Source of the DNA: Ktedonobacter racemifer DSM 44963
GTDB taxonomy: Bacteria > Chloroflexota > Ktedonobacteria > Ktedonobacterales > Ktedonobacteraceae
DNA length: 64,000 nucleotides
Direction of reading: 5' to 3'
Assembly (NCBI RefSeq): GCF_000178855.1
Contig: NZ_ADVG01000005.1
Location: 496,001 to 560,000 of the forward strand
Below the pieces are notes generated by a model. That model was not told the DNA's origin and did not search any database. It saw only the letters and a list, made by a program, of their open reading frames with translations. Each line of letters opens with the position of its first letter. Positions within the stretch are counted from its first letter, which is position 1. The translations under genes and the position numbers were made by a program. This document shows positions 17,772 to 26,292 of this stretch, in pieces.

Positions 17772-19226
17772 ATGTTGAAGAGCAAGCAAACCAGGCGTGT
17801 TCCGCCTGCATCAGGTGACACACTGATCGAGGCTATTCCCCAGTTGGTCTGGACGGCACGACCCAACGGCTGGCACGAGTATGTGAACCAGCGCTGGCGT
17901 GACTACGTCGGGCTCACGCTTGAACAGGTACAAAGCGTATGGGCTCATTTCCAGTTCATCCATCCTGATGATCAGGAAGGCAACCGAATGCATTGGGAGT
18001 ATGCCCTGGAGACGGGAGCCATGTTTGAGCACGAAGAGCGTCTCAAACAGGGCCCGACGGGGGAGTATCGTTGGTTCTTAACTCGTGCCATGCCAATGCG
18101 CGATGAAACAGGTCAGATCGTTACGTTGTTTGGCACCTGCACCGATATCGACGAGCAGAAGCGGATCGAAGAAACCTTGCGCCCGGCTCTGGAGCGCGCA
18201 GACACCTTGATGAAATCCAAGATTATCGGGATCTTTGTCACCGAAGGCGAGCAGATTGTGGATGCGAACGATACCTTTCTGCGCATGACCAGCTATACGC
18301 GAGAAGACCTGCGCGCGGGGTGCATGAACGTGTTGCAGATGACCCCTCCAGAATATATGGCTCGGACCCTGCAGGCTCGTCAGGAACTGGACACCCAGGA
18401 GTCGATGACGCCCTATGAAAAAGAGTACCTCTGTCAAGATGGCAGTCGCCTGCCGGTGCTCGTGTGCGGGGTCGTCTTCCAGCATTCTCCACGCCAGGTG
18501 ATCCACTCTGTGCTGGATAATTCGGCGCGCAAAGAACTGGAACAACACAAGTATGATTTTCTCAATATCGTTAGCCATGAACTGGGGACTCCGCTCACGG
18601 CAGTCAAGCTGCAGACCCACCTGGTGCGAAAACGCCTTGAAAAGCACTCCCAGCACGAGGCGGCCACCGAGCTTTCCAGGGTGGAGGGGCCCGTCAAGCA
18701 ACTGGAACGCCTGATCGCAGAGTTACTGGATGCCTCCAAAATCCAGGCAGGGAGATTGGAGTACGTCCGGAAGCGTGTGGATCTCGACGAGCTGCTGCGG
18801 GAGGTCACCGACACCATGCAACATACGAGTCCCAGTCATACCATTGTGGTCCGTGGGAGCGTGCAGACCAGCCTGATTGGGGATCGAGACCGGCTGGGAC
18901 AGGTCTTCAGCAACTTGCTCAGCAATGCCATGAAGTATTCTCCCGATGCAAAGACCGTCGAGGTGGAGCTCTCCTCCTCCGAAGAGGCGGTCACGATCTT
19001 GGTGCGAGATCATGGCCTGGGCATCCCTCGAGAGCAGTGCGACAAGATTTTTGAGCGCTTCTATCGGGCCGATATTGCCAGGCTGCGAGCGATCCCCGGG
19101 CTGGGCATGGGGCTCTCTATTGTGGCTGAGATCGTCAAGGGCCATGGGGGAACCATCGTGGTGGACAGCGACGTCGGAAAAGGATCGGCCTTTACCGTCA
19201 CCCTTCCCAGGAGGAGGGAGGCCTGA
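17772..19226 (+). CDS. PAS-PAS sensor histidine kinase
   Basis: Cytoplasmic sensor kinase of 484 residues with no membrane segment. PAS_3-type domain about 17-135 (ending LFGTCTDIDEQKRI), second PAS 140-255, HisKA 258-325 with phospho-accepting His in VSHELGTPL, and HATPase 350-480 with N-box NLLSNAMKYS, G1 DHGLGIP and G2 GLGMGLS. ATG at 17772 follows AAAGGGA. It is a shorter paralogue of the kinase at 59864; similarity extends into the leader and about 30 bases past the stop. No response regulator is adjacent, so it is an orphan kinase. The signal is unknown. Confidence 0.9.
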   Translation: MLKSKQTRRVPPASGDTLIEAIPQLVWTARPNGWHEYVNQRWRDYVGLTLEQVQSVWAHFQFIHPDDQEGNRMHWEYALETGAMFEHEERLKQGPTGEYRWFLTRAMPMRDETGQIVTLFGTCTDIDEQKRIEETLRPALERADTLMKSKIIGIFVTEGEQIVDANDTFLRMTSYTREDLRAGCMNVLQMTPPEYMARTLQARQELDTQESMTPYEKEYLCQDGSRLPVLVCGVVFQHSPRQVIHSVLDNSARKELEQHKYDFLNIVSHELGTPLTAVKLQTHLVRKRLEKHSQHEAATELSRVEGPVKQLERLIAELLDASKIQAGRLEYVRKRVDLDELLREVTDTMQHTSPSHTIVVRGSVQTSLIGDRDRLGQVFSNLLSNAMKYSPDAKTVEVELSSSEEAVTILVRDHGLGIPREQCDKIFERFYRADIARLRAIPGLGMGLSIVAEIVKGHGGTIVVDSDVGKGSAFTVTLPRRREA

Positions 19227-19600
19227 GTGTGGAGAGCACGCCACGCACGTCATCTGAGCCCGTGAGATCTGTGTTTGGGCACTGATGGTACTCCCGCTTG
19301 CTGTGGACGCCTTCGCACGTTTCGTGCCACCCGAGAAAAAATCCCCCTATGGCGCGGCGGAGCCGGTAGACCTCTCCGGTTCAGCAAGCTGTCTGAAGCA
19401 TGAGCTTCTGGGACGGGAGCGACCCACGACGGCAACCATCCCCAGTGAAGCCTCCTACCACTCAACCGGAGTAAGGCGCATATTCTCTTTTTCCAAGAGA
19501 AAAGTCGCTTTTTGAGAAAGTGGTGGAAAACATGTAACCACAGTCTCTGCTCACCCGTATTACAGTAGAACATGCGTTCTCGTACGTGAGAACCGCAGCG
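19227..19600. other. Gene-free stretch before IscB element
   Basis: About 370 bases. The first 30 share sequence with the region just after the kinase at 59864-62782. No gene is supported in the rest. Confidence 0.5.
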
Positions 19601-19629
19601 CATAAGAAGGGATAGCAGGGTCAGGTACC

Positions 19630-19887
19630 TCATGCCTAAAGGCAGGGGCTTGTGAAAGCAAGCTCGGACCTGTCCAGACTTAGCCATGGACCTTCTGCGC
19701 GAGGCAGGAGGTTATCAGGCTACGATAGAGGAGAAGTGTTCAAGTTCCTACCTACAGGTGTGTGCCAGCCGGTAGCTCTAGAATCTCTGGGTTAAACAGC
19801 AAAGCGGGGTCTATGCAGTGCTCAGGGAAAAGTACCGCCCTCTATCATTGTCGAGGCAAACATTACCCTGGAAACAGGAGGCTCAAC
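19630..19887 (+). ncRNA. Omega RNA (HEARO-type) upstream of iscB
   Basis: A GC-rich, non-coding, structured stretch directly upstream of iscB, starting with a hairpin around GCCTAAAGGC and running to the ribosome site GGAGG at 19877. In characterised systems the IscB guide RNA (omega RNA, described earlier as HEARO) occupies exactly this place, with the guide at its 5' end read from the flank of the element, here about 19605-19630. Position and family knowledge support the call; I have not modelled the fold. Confidence 0.65.
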
Positions 19888-21177
19888 GTGAGCAATGTTT
19901 TTGTGATTGATAGTGACTGCAAACCTTTAAATCCGGTGCATCCAGGACACGCGAGGCGCTTGCTCAGGCAAGGGAAAGCAGCCGTGTTTAGACGGTATCC
20001 GTTTACCATTGTGCTCAAACGGGTGGTAGAACAGCCAGAGGTACAACCCTTGCACCTCAAGCTCGATCCAGGCAGTAAAACGACGGGAATTGCCCTGGTG
20101 AACGGCACCAACGGCAAAATTGTGTTCGCGGCTGAACTCTCACATCGAGGGCATGCAATTAAAGACAGTCTTGATAGCCGTCGTGCAAGTCGCCAGGGGC
20201 GTAGGCAGCGTAAAACACGCTACCGCAAGCCGCGATTTGACAATCGACGGAGGAAGAAGGGATGGTTGCCACCATCGTTAGAAAGTCGCCTTGCCAACAT
20301 TCTGACGTGGGTAGCTCGCCTGTGTCGATATGCTCCCATTGCCACTCTCAGTCAGGAGCTTGTGAAGTTTGATATGCAATTGATGGAGAATCCCGACATT
20401 GCAGGTGTGGAATACCAGCAAGGAACCTTGCAAGGCTATGAGGTCAGGGAATACTTGCTGGAAAAATGGGAACGCACGTGTGCCTATTGTGGCAAACAAG
20501 ATGTCCCGCTTCAGGTAGAGCATATCCATCCACGTGCCCGTAGTGGTACGAACAGGATGAGCAATCTTACCTTGGCGTGCGAACCATGCAATACTGCCAA
20601 AGGCACTCAGGAGATCGAAGTCTTCTTGAAAAAGAAACCTGAAGTGCTCAAGCGTCTTCTCGCTCAGGTCAAAAAGCCACTCAAGGATGCCAGCGCTGTC
20701 AATAGCACACGATGTGCTTTGCTCGAACGGCTGAAAGCTCTCGGCTTGCCTGTCGAGTGTGGGAGCGGTGGATTGACGAAGTTTAATCGTACCACGCGAG
20801 GACTCCCCAAAACCCACTGGCTCGATGCAGCTTGCGTAGGTAAGAGCACGCCTGATGTGCTTTTGCAGAAGGGAGTCATCCCACTGCGCATCAAAGCGAC
20901 AGGGCATGGGAGGAGGCAAATGTGTGTGCCTGACAAGTATGGATTCCCGAAGCAGCACAAAGAGCGCAAAAAGAAATTTCTTGGGTATCAAACGGGTGAT
21001 CTGGTCAAAGCCATCACGCCCAAAGGAACATTTGAAGGACGGATAGCCATTCGTCATCGGCCTTCATTCCGACTGGAGAAGGTCGATATTCACCCCAAAT
21101 ATATGCGTTGTGTGCAACGATCCGATGGCTATGAGTATACACAGAAAGGAGTGCGCCATGCTCCTCCCCATGGCTAA
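19888..21177 (+). CDS. iscB: IscB RNA-guided HNH/RuvC endonuclease
   Basis: IscB, the ancestor-like relative of Cas9, a nuclease that cuts DNA with an omega RNA guide. GTG start at 19888 (SNVFVIDSDCKPLNPVHPG) after AGGAGG, 429 residues; an upstream in-frame Met at 19762 falls in the RNA region. Domains: PLMP-like N-terminus (PLNPVHPGHARRLLRQGKAA), RuvC-I with Asp in KLDPGSKTTG, Arg-rich bridge helix (RRASRQGRRQRKTRYRKPRF), RuvC-II Glu in LSQELVKFD, HNH (CAYCGKQDVPLQVEHIHPRA, then CEPCNTAKG), RuvC-III with HWLDAACVG. All catalytic positions are present, so the protein looks intact. Confidence 0.93.
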   Translation: MSNVFVIDSDCKPLNPVHPGHARRLLRQGKAAVFRRYPFTIVLKRVVEQPEVQPLHLKLDPGSKTTGIALVNGTNGKIVFAAELSHRGHAIKDSLDSRRASRQGRRQRKTRYRKPRFDNRRRKKGWLPPSLESRLANILTWVARLCRYAPIATLSQELVKFDMQLMENPDIAGVEYQQGTLQGYEVREYLLEKWERTCAYCGKQDVPLQVEHIHPRARSGTNRMSNLTLACEPCNTAKGTQEIEVFLKKKPEVLKRLLAQVKKPLKDASAVNSTRCALLERLKALGLPVECGSGGLTKFNRTTRGLPKTHWLDAACVGKSTPDVLLQKGVIPLRIKATGHGRRQMCVPDKYGFPKQHKERKKKFLGYQTGDLVKAITPKGTFEGRIAIRHRPSFRLEKVDIHPKYMRCVQRSDGYEYTQKGVRHAPPHG

Positions 21178-21379
21178 AGCCAGGGGTCCCCGTATGGCGC
21201 AATTTTTAGATGGATGTTGAGTCCCTCCACCCATCCTGGTATGCTGGCGCTGCACGTGCAATAGATGGAGCTTGGCTCTCTGTCTGCACATCACGAGAAG
21301 ACAACACGTGGCCTGTGTAGACTGGTGCATGGTTCCCATCTTCTATGGCAAGGCAGTCTGGTGCAAGGAAGGAGTGAGG

Positions 21380-21597
21380 AAGAGAAGGTCTTTGCTCGTA
21401 TCCCAAGCCGCCTGGATATCCACGCGTATCGGCGACAGTATGCTCAGGCCCTCTATCAACAACTCTCAGGCCTACCACTTCCCCCCGCCACTGGTCGACT
21501 TCCGCGTGGCATTCTTGATGAAGAGGCAGTACTGGCGGTCTCGAGAGCGCTTGGGCATAATCGGCGAGACGTGGTCCTGACCTACTACCTGCGCTAA
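21380..21597 (+). pseudogene. Tyrosine recombinase C-terminal fragment
   Basis: The frame reads RLDIHAYRRQYAQALYQQLS (H-x-x-R box) and, 40 residues on, AVSRALGHNRRDVVLTYYLR, which carries the second His (LGH) and the catalytic Tyr of phage-integrase/XerC-type recombinases. The N-terminal domain and the first catalytic Arg are missing, and the IscB element lies just upstream. Probably a remnant of an integrase from a lost mobile element. Confidence 0.7.
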
Positions 21598-21650
21598 TCA
21601 TACGCTCATCCCAGGAACATCGCTGTTCCTGTTCACATAGATTCCCATTC

Positions 21651-21697
21651 ACTGGCTCACCCACCTGCCAATGCAGGTGGGTGAGCCAGTTTTTTCG
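21651..21697 (+). terminator. Strong rho-independent terminator
   Basis: An 18-bp perfect stem (ACTGGCTCACCCACCTGC at 21651-21668, complement at 21673-21690) with a CAAT loop is followed by TTTTTT and soon after by TTTTTTTT. It lies 54 bases after the recombinase fragment's stop. This is the clearest terminator in the window. Confidence 0.9.
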
Positions 21698-21987
21698 TGT
21701 CTTTTTTTTCTACGGCGGCAATCTTTTCAGGAAGAGTTTCCCACAAAAGTCACCAGCTTCCCATTGAGAGTGTGCCTGATTCCCATCACGACCGCTTGCT
21801 CGCGGAAGCCGCGCGAATTTCTGACGCGAGAGGGCGGAGGCCCCGGGAATCGAACACGCTCTCAAATTGAGGGCGGTCTACCAGCCTCTATTGAAATGCA
21901 GTGCAACATTGGTTAGTCTCTAGAAGGTTTCCTCGGCTAGCAGCCAGTTAAAAAGATTTCCTCGTAGAAGGTCGTAGGATTGGATGT
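21698..21987. other. Gene-free stretch with tRNA-like 3' fragment
   Basis: About 290 bases. On the minus strand 21885-21838 reads CTCAATTTGAGAG, then TGTTCGATTCCCGGGGCCTC, which resembles an anticodon arm, T-loop and acceptor end of a tRNA. There is no matching 5' half, so it is not a tRNA gene. It may be a tRNA fragment left at an integrase attachment site. Confidence 0.3.
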
Positions 21988-22752
21988 ATGGGAACAACGT
22001 TTTTTCGCACGAGCGACCTGGCAAAAGAGCTAGGAGTCCACGTGAACACAATTCGGCTTTATGAAGCCTCCGGGTTCCTGGCCCCAATTCCGCGCGGAAC
22101 GAATGGCTATCGCCAGTATAGTGTGCTGCATCTCGAACAGGCACGGCTCGCATGGCTGGCGCTTCGCTGGCCATATGTAGGCGATAAGCACCAGCTCGTT
22201 ATGCTGGTGAAAAATGCAGCGAATGGCGATCTGGGCATGGCGATGGAGTTTGCTTATCAGTATCTTGCTCAGGTGCGTGTCGAACGCACCTATGCCGAAT
22301 CCGCGCTTGAGTTTCTTGAGCGTTGGGCAGCGGGACGCACGATGGACGCCTCACCACATCCTATGCATATTCGCCAAGCGGCCCTCCATCTTAATGTATC
22401 CGTTGATATGCTGCGCAATTGGGAGCGCAACGGTCTGCTCACCGTCCCGCGTGACCCGACCAACCACTACCGTCTCTATGGAGGTGCCGAGTTTGGACGG
22501 TTGCGGGTTATTCGCATGCTTGTCAAGTGTGGCTTCAGCCTCATGGCGATTCTGCGTATGTTGCAACAGTTCGATAGCGGTAACACGAAGAGCCTGCGTG
22601 AATCGCTGAGTATTCCGCCTGAAGAAAATGCCGATAAATTTATTGTCGCTACTGCTGATCATTGGCTTGCGAGCCTGCTAGAGCTGGAGCAACGCGCCCA
22701 GGAAATTATTGAGCAAATTGGACGCATGATCGAGATATTCCCAGCAGGATAA
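21988..22752 (+). CDS. MerR-family regulator with two HTH domains
   Basis: A 254-residue protein with two MerR-type winged helix-turn-helix domains. The first, at about 6-75, reads SDLAKELGVHVNTIRLYEAS and GTNGYRQYS; the second, at about 125-195, reads RQAALHLNVSVDMLRNWERN and DPTNHYRLYG. A helical C-terminus (ELEQRAQEIIEQIGRMIEIF) follows. No metal-binding Cys cluster or drug-binding domain is visible. MerR proteins normally dimerise through one HTH each; a tandem pair could bind as a monomer or bridge two sites. Start ATG at 21988. No adjacent target gene. Confidence 0.85.
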   Translation: MGTTFFRTSDLAKELGVHVNTIRLYEASGFLAPIPRGTNGYRQYSVLHLEQARLAWLALRWPYVGDKHQLVMLVKNAANGDLGMAMEFAYQYLAQVRVERTYAESALEFLERWAAGRTMDASPHPMHIRQAALHLNVSVDMLRNWERNGLLTVPRDPTNHYRLYGGAEFGRLRVIRMLVKCGFSLMAILRMLQQFDSGNTKSLRESLSIPPEENADKFIVATADHWLASLLELEQRAQEIIEQIGRMIEIFPAG

Positions 22753-22821
22753 GAGGCTCCTCCCCTTTTCACGGGTAGGTATTTCATTGAAGACCCTTGG
22801 TGAGCCACCTCATCAGGTAGA

Positions 22822-25146
22822 TCAGGGAGGATTTGCTTGCCGAGACGGTTCGGGATGCGCCGGATCAAGAAAGCTCTGGGCCTGGCGGGCGACACGCTCC
22901 TGGGTGCGAACCTGACGTTGGTACCGTGTGCGCGCACACTCCTCATGCCACAGCTGGCGTTGGGCGCGGATCTGCTCCTGTTCCTCGTGACGCTGCCGCC
23001 GCGCCTCACGTTTCCTCTCGTGCTCGTGCTCCTGTTCTTGCGTGCGCGACACTTTTTCCCGTGTGCGTTGCGCTCGGTGTGCTTCGTGTTCTCGCACGCG
23101 CTGGGCTTTCTCCTCTCGATGCCGTGTGCGCTGTTCCTCCTGTTCTCGTGTGCGTTGCGCTCTGGCGTTTTTGTGCTGAGCGCGGCATTCGGCCTCGTGC
23201 GCCTGCGCCTGCACTTTCTCCTGCCGTTTCTGCTCGCTTTGTTTGCTTTTGCGTTGCCGTTGACGCTCTTCTTTGTGCTTGCGCTTTTTCACCCAACTGG
23301 AGGGGGGCTTGCCCACCGCATACACCTGCCTCGGCCAGGACTCTCCTACTCCCGTGCCCATAGGCAGATTCTCCCCGCGCATGACTGCTGCACTGATAGC
23401 CTGTTGCCCCCGCACAAAACAACTCAGTTCTCGCCCGCGGGGACGATGGAACTGCTTGCGCGGACGACCCACTTTCCCCTTGCTTCCCGCCTTTGGCCGA
23501 CGCTTCTCTGCTTGTTGCCTGACCTCTTGCTCCCCTCCGACCAGCACGACCCAATGCATCGCCACCGCCATCGCCAACCATCGCCGACTGGCCCGCCCCG
23601 GATCGGTCATTTTCGTCTGTTCCCACCGCCATCCCCCGCGTTTCTCATCCTTGAATTCGTCTTCGATCCAAAATCGCATCTGGGTAGGGTAAGAGGCCGG
23701 GTCCTGATGATTCAGGAGCACCAACCCCTCCCCTCCGAACGCAGCATGCACCTTTCGATGCACTACGCTCTCCAGAGGCCAGTGTCTTTTCAACACGACT
23801 CCCACAGCGGTCTTTTGACACATCCATGTCAACCGCCACTTTTGAGTCTGGCCTCCTGCGACCCTTTGTCAGATAAAATCCGACTCGTATGGTCGCTCCG
23901 TCACCTTGCGCTTTACAGCGTTTAGGCGATCCCTCAGTTCCTCCAAATGTCTCAGTCTGTACGTAGGTGCCCATTTCGTCACTTCCTGCTCCTTGCAGGC
24001 TGGCTCCAACGAGAGCTTGCAGGGGAAGTAGTACCGTTCCCCTGCACGTTGAACACAGGCGATAGTCCCTTCTCCTGTGGGCTGGCGTTTTTCCGCCATG
24101 ACTTGGATTCAGCCAATCAAGACTTCACCTTATACAGCTTCGCTTGACTTCCCTCTGGCTCCTGGGACTGGAGCTTCACCAGCATTTTACACGACATGCT
24201 ACTTTCCCTTCAGTCCTTTCGGTTGAAGGTATCTCCGTCCACTTACGTGGGCGAATAAGTCGCTGTGTTACTCACCTTGCTCTAGTGAGCTTACCCCGAC
24301 GGGTAAGAGAGACATTTGTGGCACAAAGGCGCACTACCACGCCCCCTCCGCCTCCTCTCCCGAGAGATCCGTCACCACCGCCAACTCCTCATCATATCCC
24401 CTCTCCCATCGCACCAGCACCGTTCCCTCTCTCGGCGTCCCCTGTTCACTCCACACCCCTCGCCCACTCCATCTGCGCCCGTGGCGGACGACGCGCTCCC
24501 CAATCGGGCGAAACGTCTCCTCGCCCACCGCCCGCAGGCTCATTCCCTCTTTGACCCGCAGCATCGGATGCCACCCTAGGCGCTGGATGGCCCGGTACAG
24601 CCAGGGCGCGTACAATCCGCGATCTGCCATCACGAGCACTTTCCAGTCCACAGGGATCGCTCCTTGCAAGGATTGCAACAGCGCTTCGAGAGGCTCTTGC
24701 CAGCTTCCTGCCTCCTTCGCCCGCAGAAAGTGCCAGGCCACCGGGATCGCACACCCACGATACACCACACTGATCGAGAGCACCGTGAACCGTTCTCCCA
24801 GTGTCGTTGCATCCAGCGCCAGCGCCAATTCGTGCTTCCCTTGCCAATTCTGGATGACCCACCGCAGCAAATCGGCAAAGCACTCTTCCACTTTCACCTC
24901 CCGTCGCCTGGCTCCCCGTTTGGCCGACGCTTCGTACTCCGCTTCCCGCAAGCGCTGACGCAGCCGCCCACGCGGACACTGCAACACATTGGCTAACCAA
25001 TTGCTGACCTGCGTGATCCCACTGCTCTTGGTGAACACCATCGCGTAGCTCCACAACCCCACCACCCGCGCCTGGGGCAGGCTCAAGCTCGGCAAGTGTT
25101 TCTGCACCTCCCCTTGCCACTGTGGTATCGTAGAAAGAGAAGACAT
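22822..25146 (-). CDS. IS4-family DDE transposase, split by intron 23684-24334
   Basis: Two exons: 25146-24335 and 23683-22822. Joined, they give 558 codons in frame (557 residues). Start ATG at 25146 after AAGGGG. Exon 1 has catalytic Asp residues in LALALDATTLGE and VLVMADRGLYAPW. Joining restores Y-Q-M-R-F-W-I-E-D-E-F-K-D-E-K, an exact IS4 signature Y-(2)-R-(3)-E-(6)-K with the catalytic Glu. The intron sits inside the Tyr codon. After the DDE core, exon 2 encodes an unusual tail of about 230 residues, rich in Arg, Glu, Gln and His (RTREQEEQRTRHREEKAQRV), probably helical. Unspliced, the frame ends at a TAG on the exon 1/intron border. Confidence 0.8.
23684..24334 (-). mobile_element. ORF-less group II intron (651 nt)
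   Basis: Self-splicing ribozyme candidate. 5' end GTGCG (24334-24330) matches the GUGYG consensus; 3' end is AC (AY). Domain V is a 34-nt hairpin at 23770-23737 with the GAGC catalytic triad strand, a GAAA tetraloop and a 2-nt bulge. Domain VI follows with an unpaired A seven bases from the 3' end as candidate branch point. A hairpin at 24018-24046 exposes TACTAC (EBS1), which pairs with the last six exon bases GTGGTA (IBS1) with one G-U. No reverse transcriptase is encoded, so mobility and perhaps splicing would need a maturase in trans. Confidence 0.82.
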
Positions 25147-25389
25147 CGCTTTCCCCTTGTAAGTCAAAGTTCGAAACGGTTTCTTCTTTTTCTATCGGCA
25201 GGCTCTAGCGATCCGTCTGCTTTATTCCTCTTTTTCTTGCTTCTCCCACCTCTCCCCAGGCTCTCTCAACACATACCTACCCGTGAGAGCTCCTCCCCCC
25301 TCAAACTCTCCACTTATACACCACCCTTTTAAAATAAAATTACTGTTTAGCAGCAAAACGTTTTCTAGTTTAAAGGAGAGTATCTATCC

Positions 25390-25728
25390 ATGAAATTGAA
25401 TCATCTCAATCTGAGCGTTCCCGATGTCCCGGCAGCAGCAGATTTTCTCGAAAAGTATTTCGGGTTGCGCAAACAGCCAAGCGATAAGAAGAGTTTTTGC
25501 GCGCTTTTTGACGATGACGGCCTGGTTCTCACCTTGATGAAAGCCGCGAATGTCACCTATCCCGGTACGTTTCATATCGGCTTTGCTCAGGAGAGCGAGT
25601 CGCGAGTGAACGAGATCTATCAGCGATTGAAAGATGACGGATTTGACGTGAATCCACCACAACGAAGACATGCCTGGACATTCTCTGTTCAAGCACCAGG
25701 AGGATTTGCTGTCGAGATTGCCGCATAG
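25390..25728 (+). CDS. VOC-family (glyoxalase/bleomycin resistance fold) protein
   Basis: A 112-residue single vicinal-oxygen-chelate module pair (MKLNHLNLSVPDVPAAADFL; GTFHIGFAQES; GGFAVEIAA). The usual metal-ligand places hold His in LNHLNL and His in FHIGFA, and Glu in the last strand (VEI), so metal binding is plausible. VOC proteins include glyoxalases, dioxygenases and antibiotic-binding proteins; the substrate is unknown. ATG at 25390 follows AAAGGAGAG. Monocistronic. Confidence 0.85.
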   Translation: MKLNHLNLSVPDVPAAADFLEKYFGLRKQPSDKKSFCALFDDDGLVLTLMKAANVTYPGTFHIGFAQESESRVNEIYQRLKDDGFDVNPPQRRHAWTFSVQAPGGFAVEIAA

Positions 25729-25964
25729 GTAACTAACCAGCATTCTCATTTCCTCTCTGAGAAAGCATGAATACAGTATCCTATGCTCTCTCAGAGACTT
25801 TAATCATCTTTGAGGGTATCTGCCTCAAGGCAAGGAGCCCGGGAAAAGGTGCTGGGGGGCAGAAAATCACCGAATTTTCGAGGTTGGAGAGGTCTCCTCT
25901 CCTGATTCTCCGATCTTTTATGAGAAAGACAGGAGCGCCTCCCCGCTCGACGGGGGAGGAGTAC

Positions 25965-26270
25965 ATGGCAAGAAAGCACTGTCGTCCGCCTGCGACGAGA
26001 GAAAAACGTCTGGAAACCATTCAGCAGTTCTGCTCTGCGTGTGGGAAGCGCTTGTATGCAGCGTATCATACAGCCCGCACGGTGACCACGCTGGCTGGAA
26101 TGTATCGTTTGACGCTTCAAGTGCGTCATTGTCGAAACCCAAACTGCGTGCGGTATCAGGTCTCGTATCGACCCGAGGAAGAGGGAGCGTGGGGCAGAAA
26201 CTGTGCAAGAGAACGGCAAATCCGCTCGACCTCTCCAGAAGAGCTTCTAGATCCTCATCAAGCTGAATGA
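25965..26270 (+). pseudogene. Zinc-finger N-terminal fragment of a transposase-like protein
   Basis: From the ATG at 25965 (MARKHCRPPATREKR), preceded by GGGGGAGGAG, 101 codons carry CSACGKRLYAAYHTARTVTT followed by CRNPNCVRYQVSYRPEEEGA. The four-Cys pattern (CxxC...CxxxxC) and following text resemble the N-terminus of transposases that I recall from IS-rich Chloroflexota. The protein stops soon after, without a catalytic domain. Probably truncated; family assignment uncertain. Confidence 0.45.
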
Positions 26271-26292
26271 CCTGCTTTGGCAAGGTCGACAA

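Larger units (their letters stand above)
19601..21200 (+). mobile_element. IscB element (IS200/IS605-like)
   Basis: The left end has CATGCCTAAAGGCAGGGGC (about 19630) and the right end CATGGCTAAAGCCAGGGG (21168-21185). Both fold around CTAAAG, as in IS200/IS605 subterminal hairpins. Between them lie a roughly 250-nt structured non-coding region and iscB. No TnpA, so movement would need one in trans. Exact ends are approximate. Confidence 0.7.
22769..25286 (-). mobile_element. IS4-type insertion sequence interrupted by a group II intron
   Basis: A 14-bp inverted repeat (TCACGGGTAGGTAT at 22769-22782; complement at 25273-25286) brackets the transposase exons and the intron. Without the intron the element would be about 1.87 kb. 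No convincing target duplication is seen, so the outer ends may be a few bases off. Confidence 0.65.

Noticed and set aside
21838..21910. Candidate tRNA on the minus strand
   Set aside because: Only anticodon-arm-like and T-arm/acceptor-like parts are present; the acceptor 5' strand and D-arm do not pair. Kept only as a fragment.
22837..23925. Long plus-strand frame (362 codons) that looks like a hydrophobic membrane protein
   Set aside because: It is the complement of the Arg/Glu-rich tail of the IS4 transposase; such codons read as Leu/Phe/Ser on the other strand. No ribosome site, and the frame crosses the intron end.
23869..24099. 76-codon minus-strand frame inside the group II intron
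   Set aside because: No reverse transcriptase or maturase motif; it overlaps the EBS1 hairpin and domain I, so it is better explained as structured RNA.
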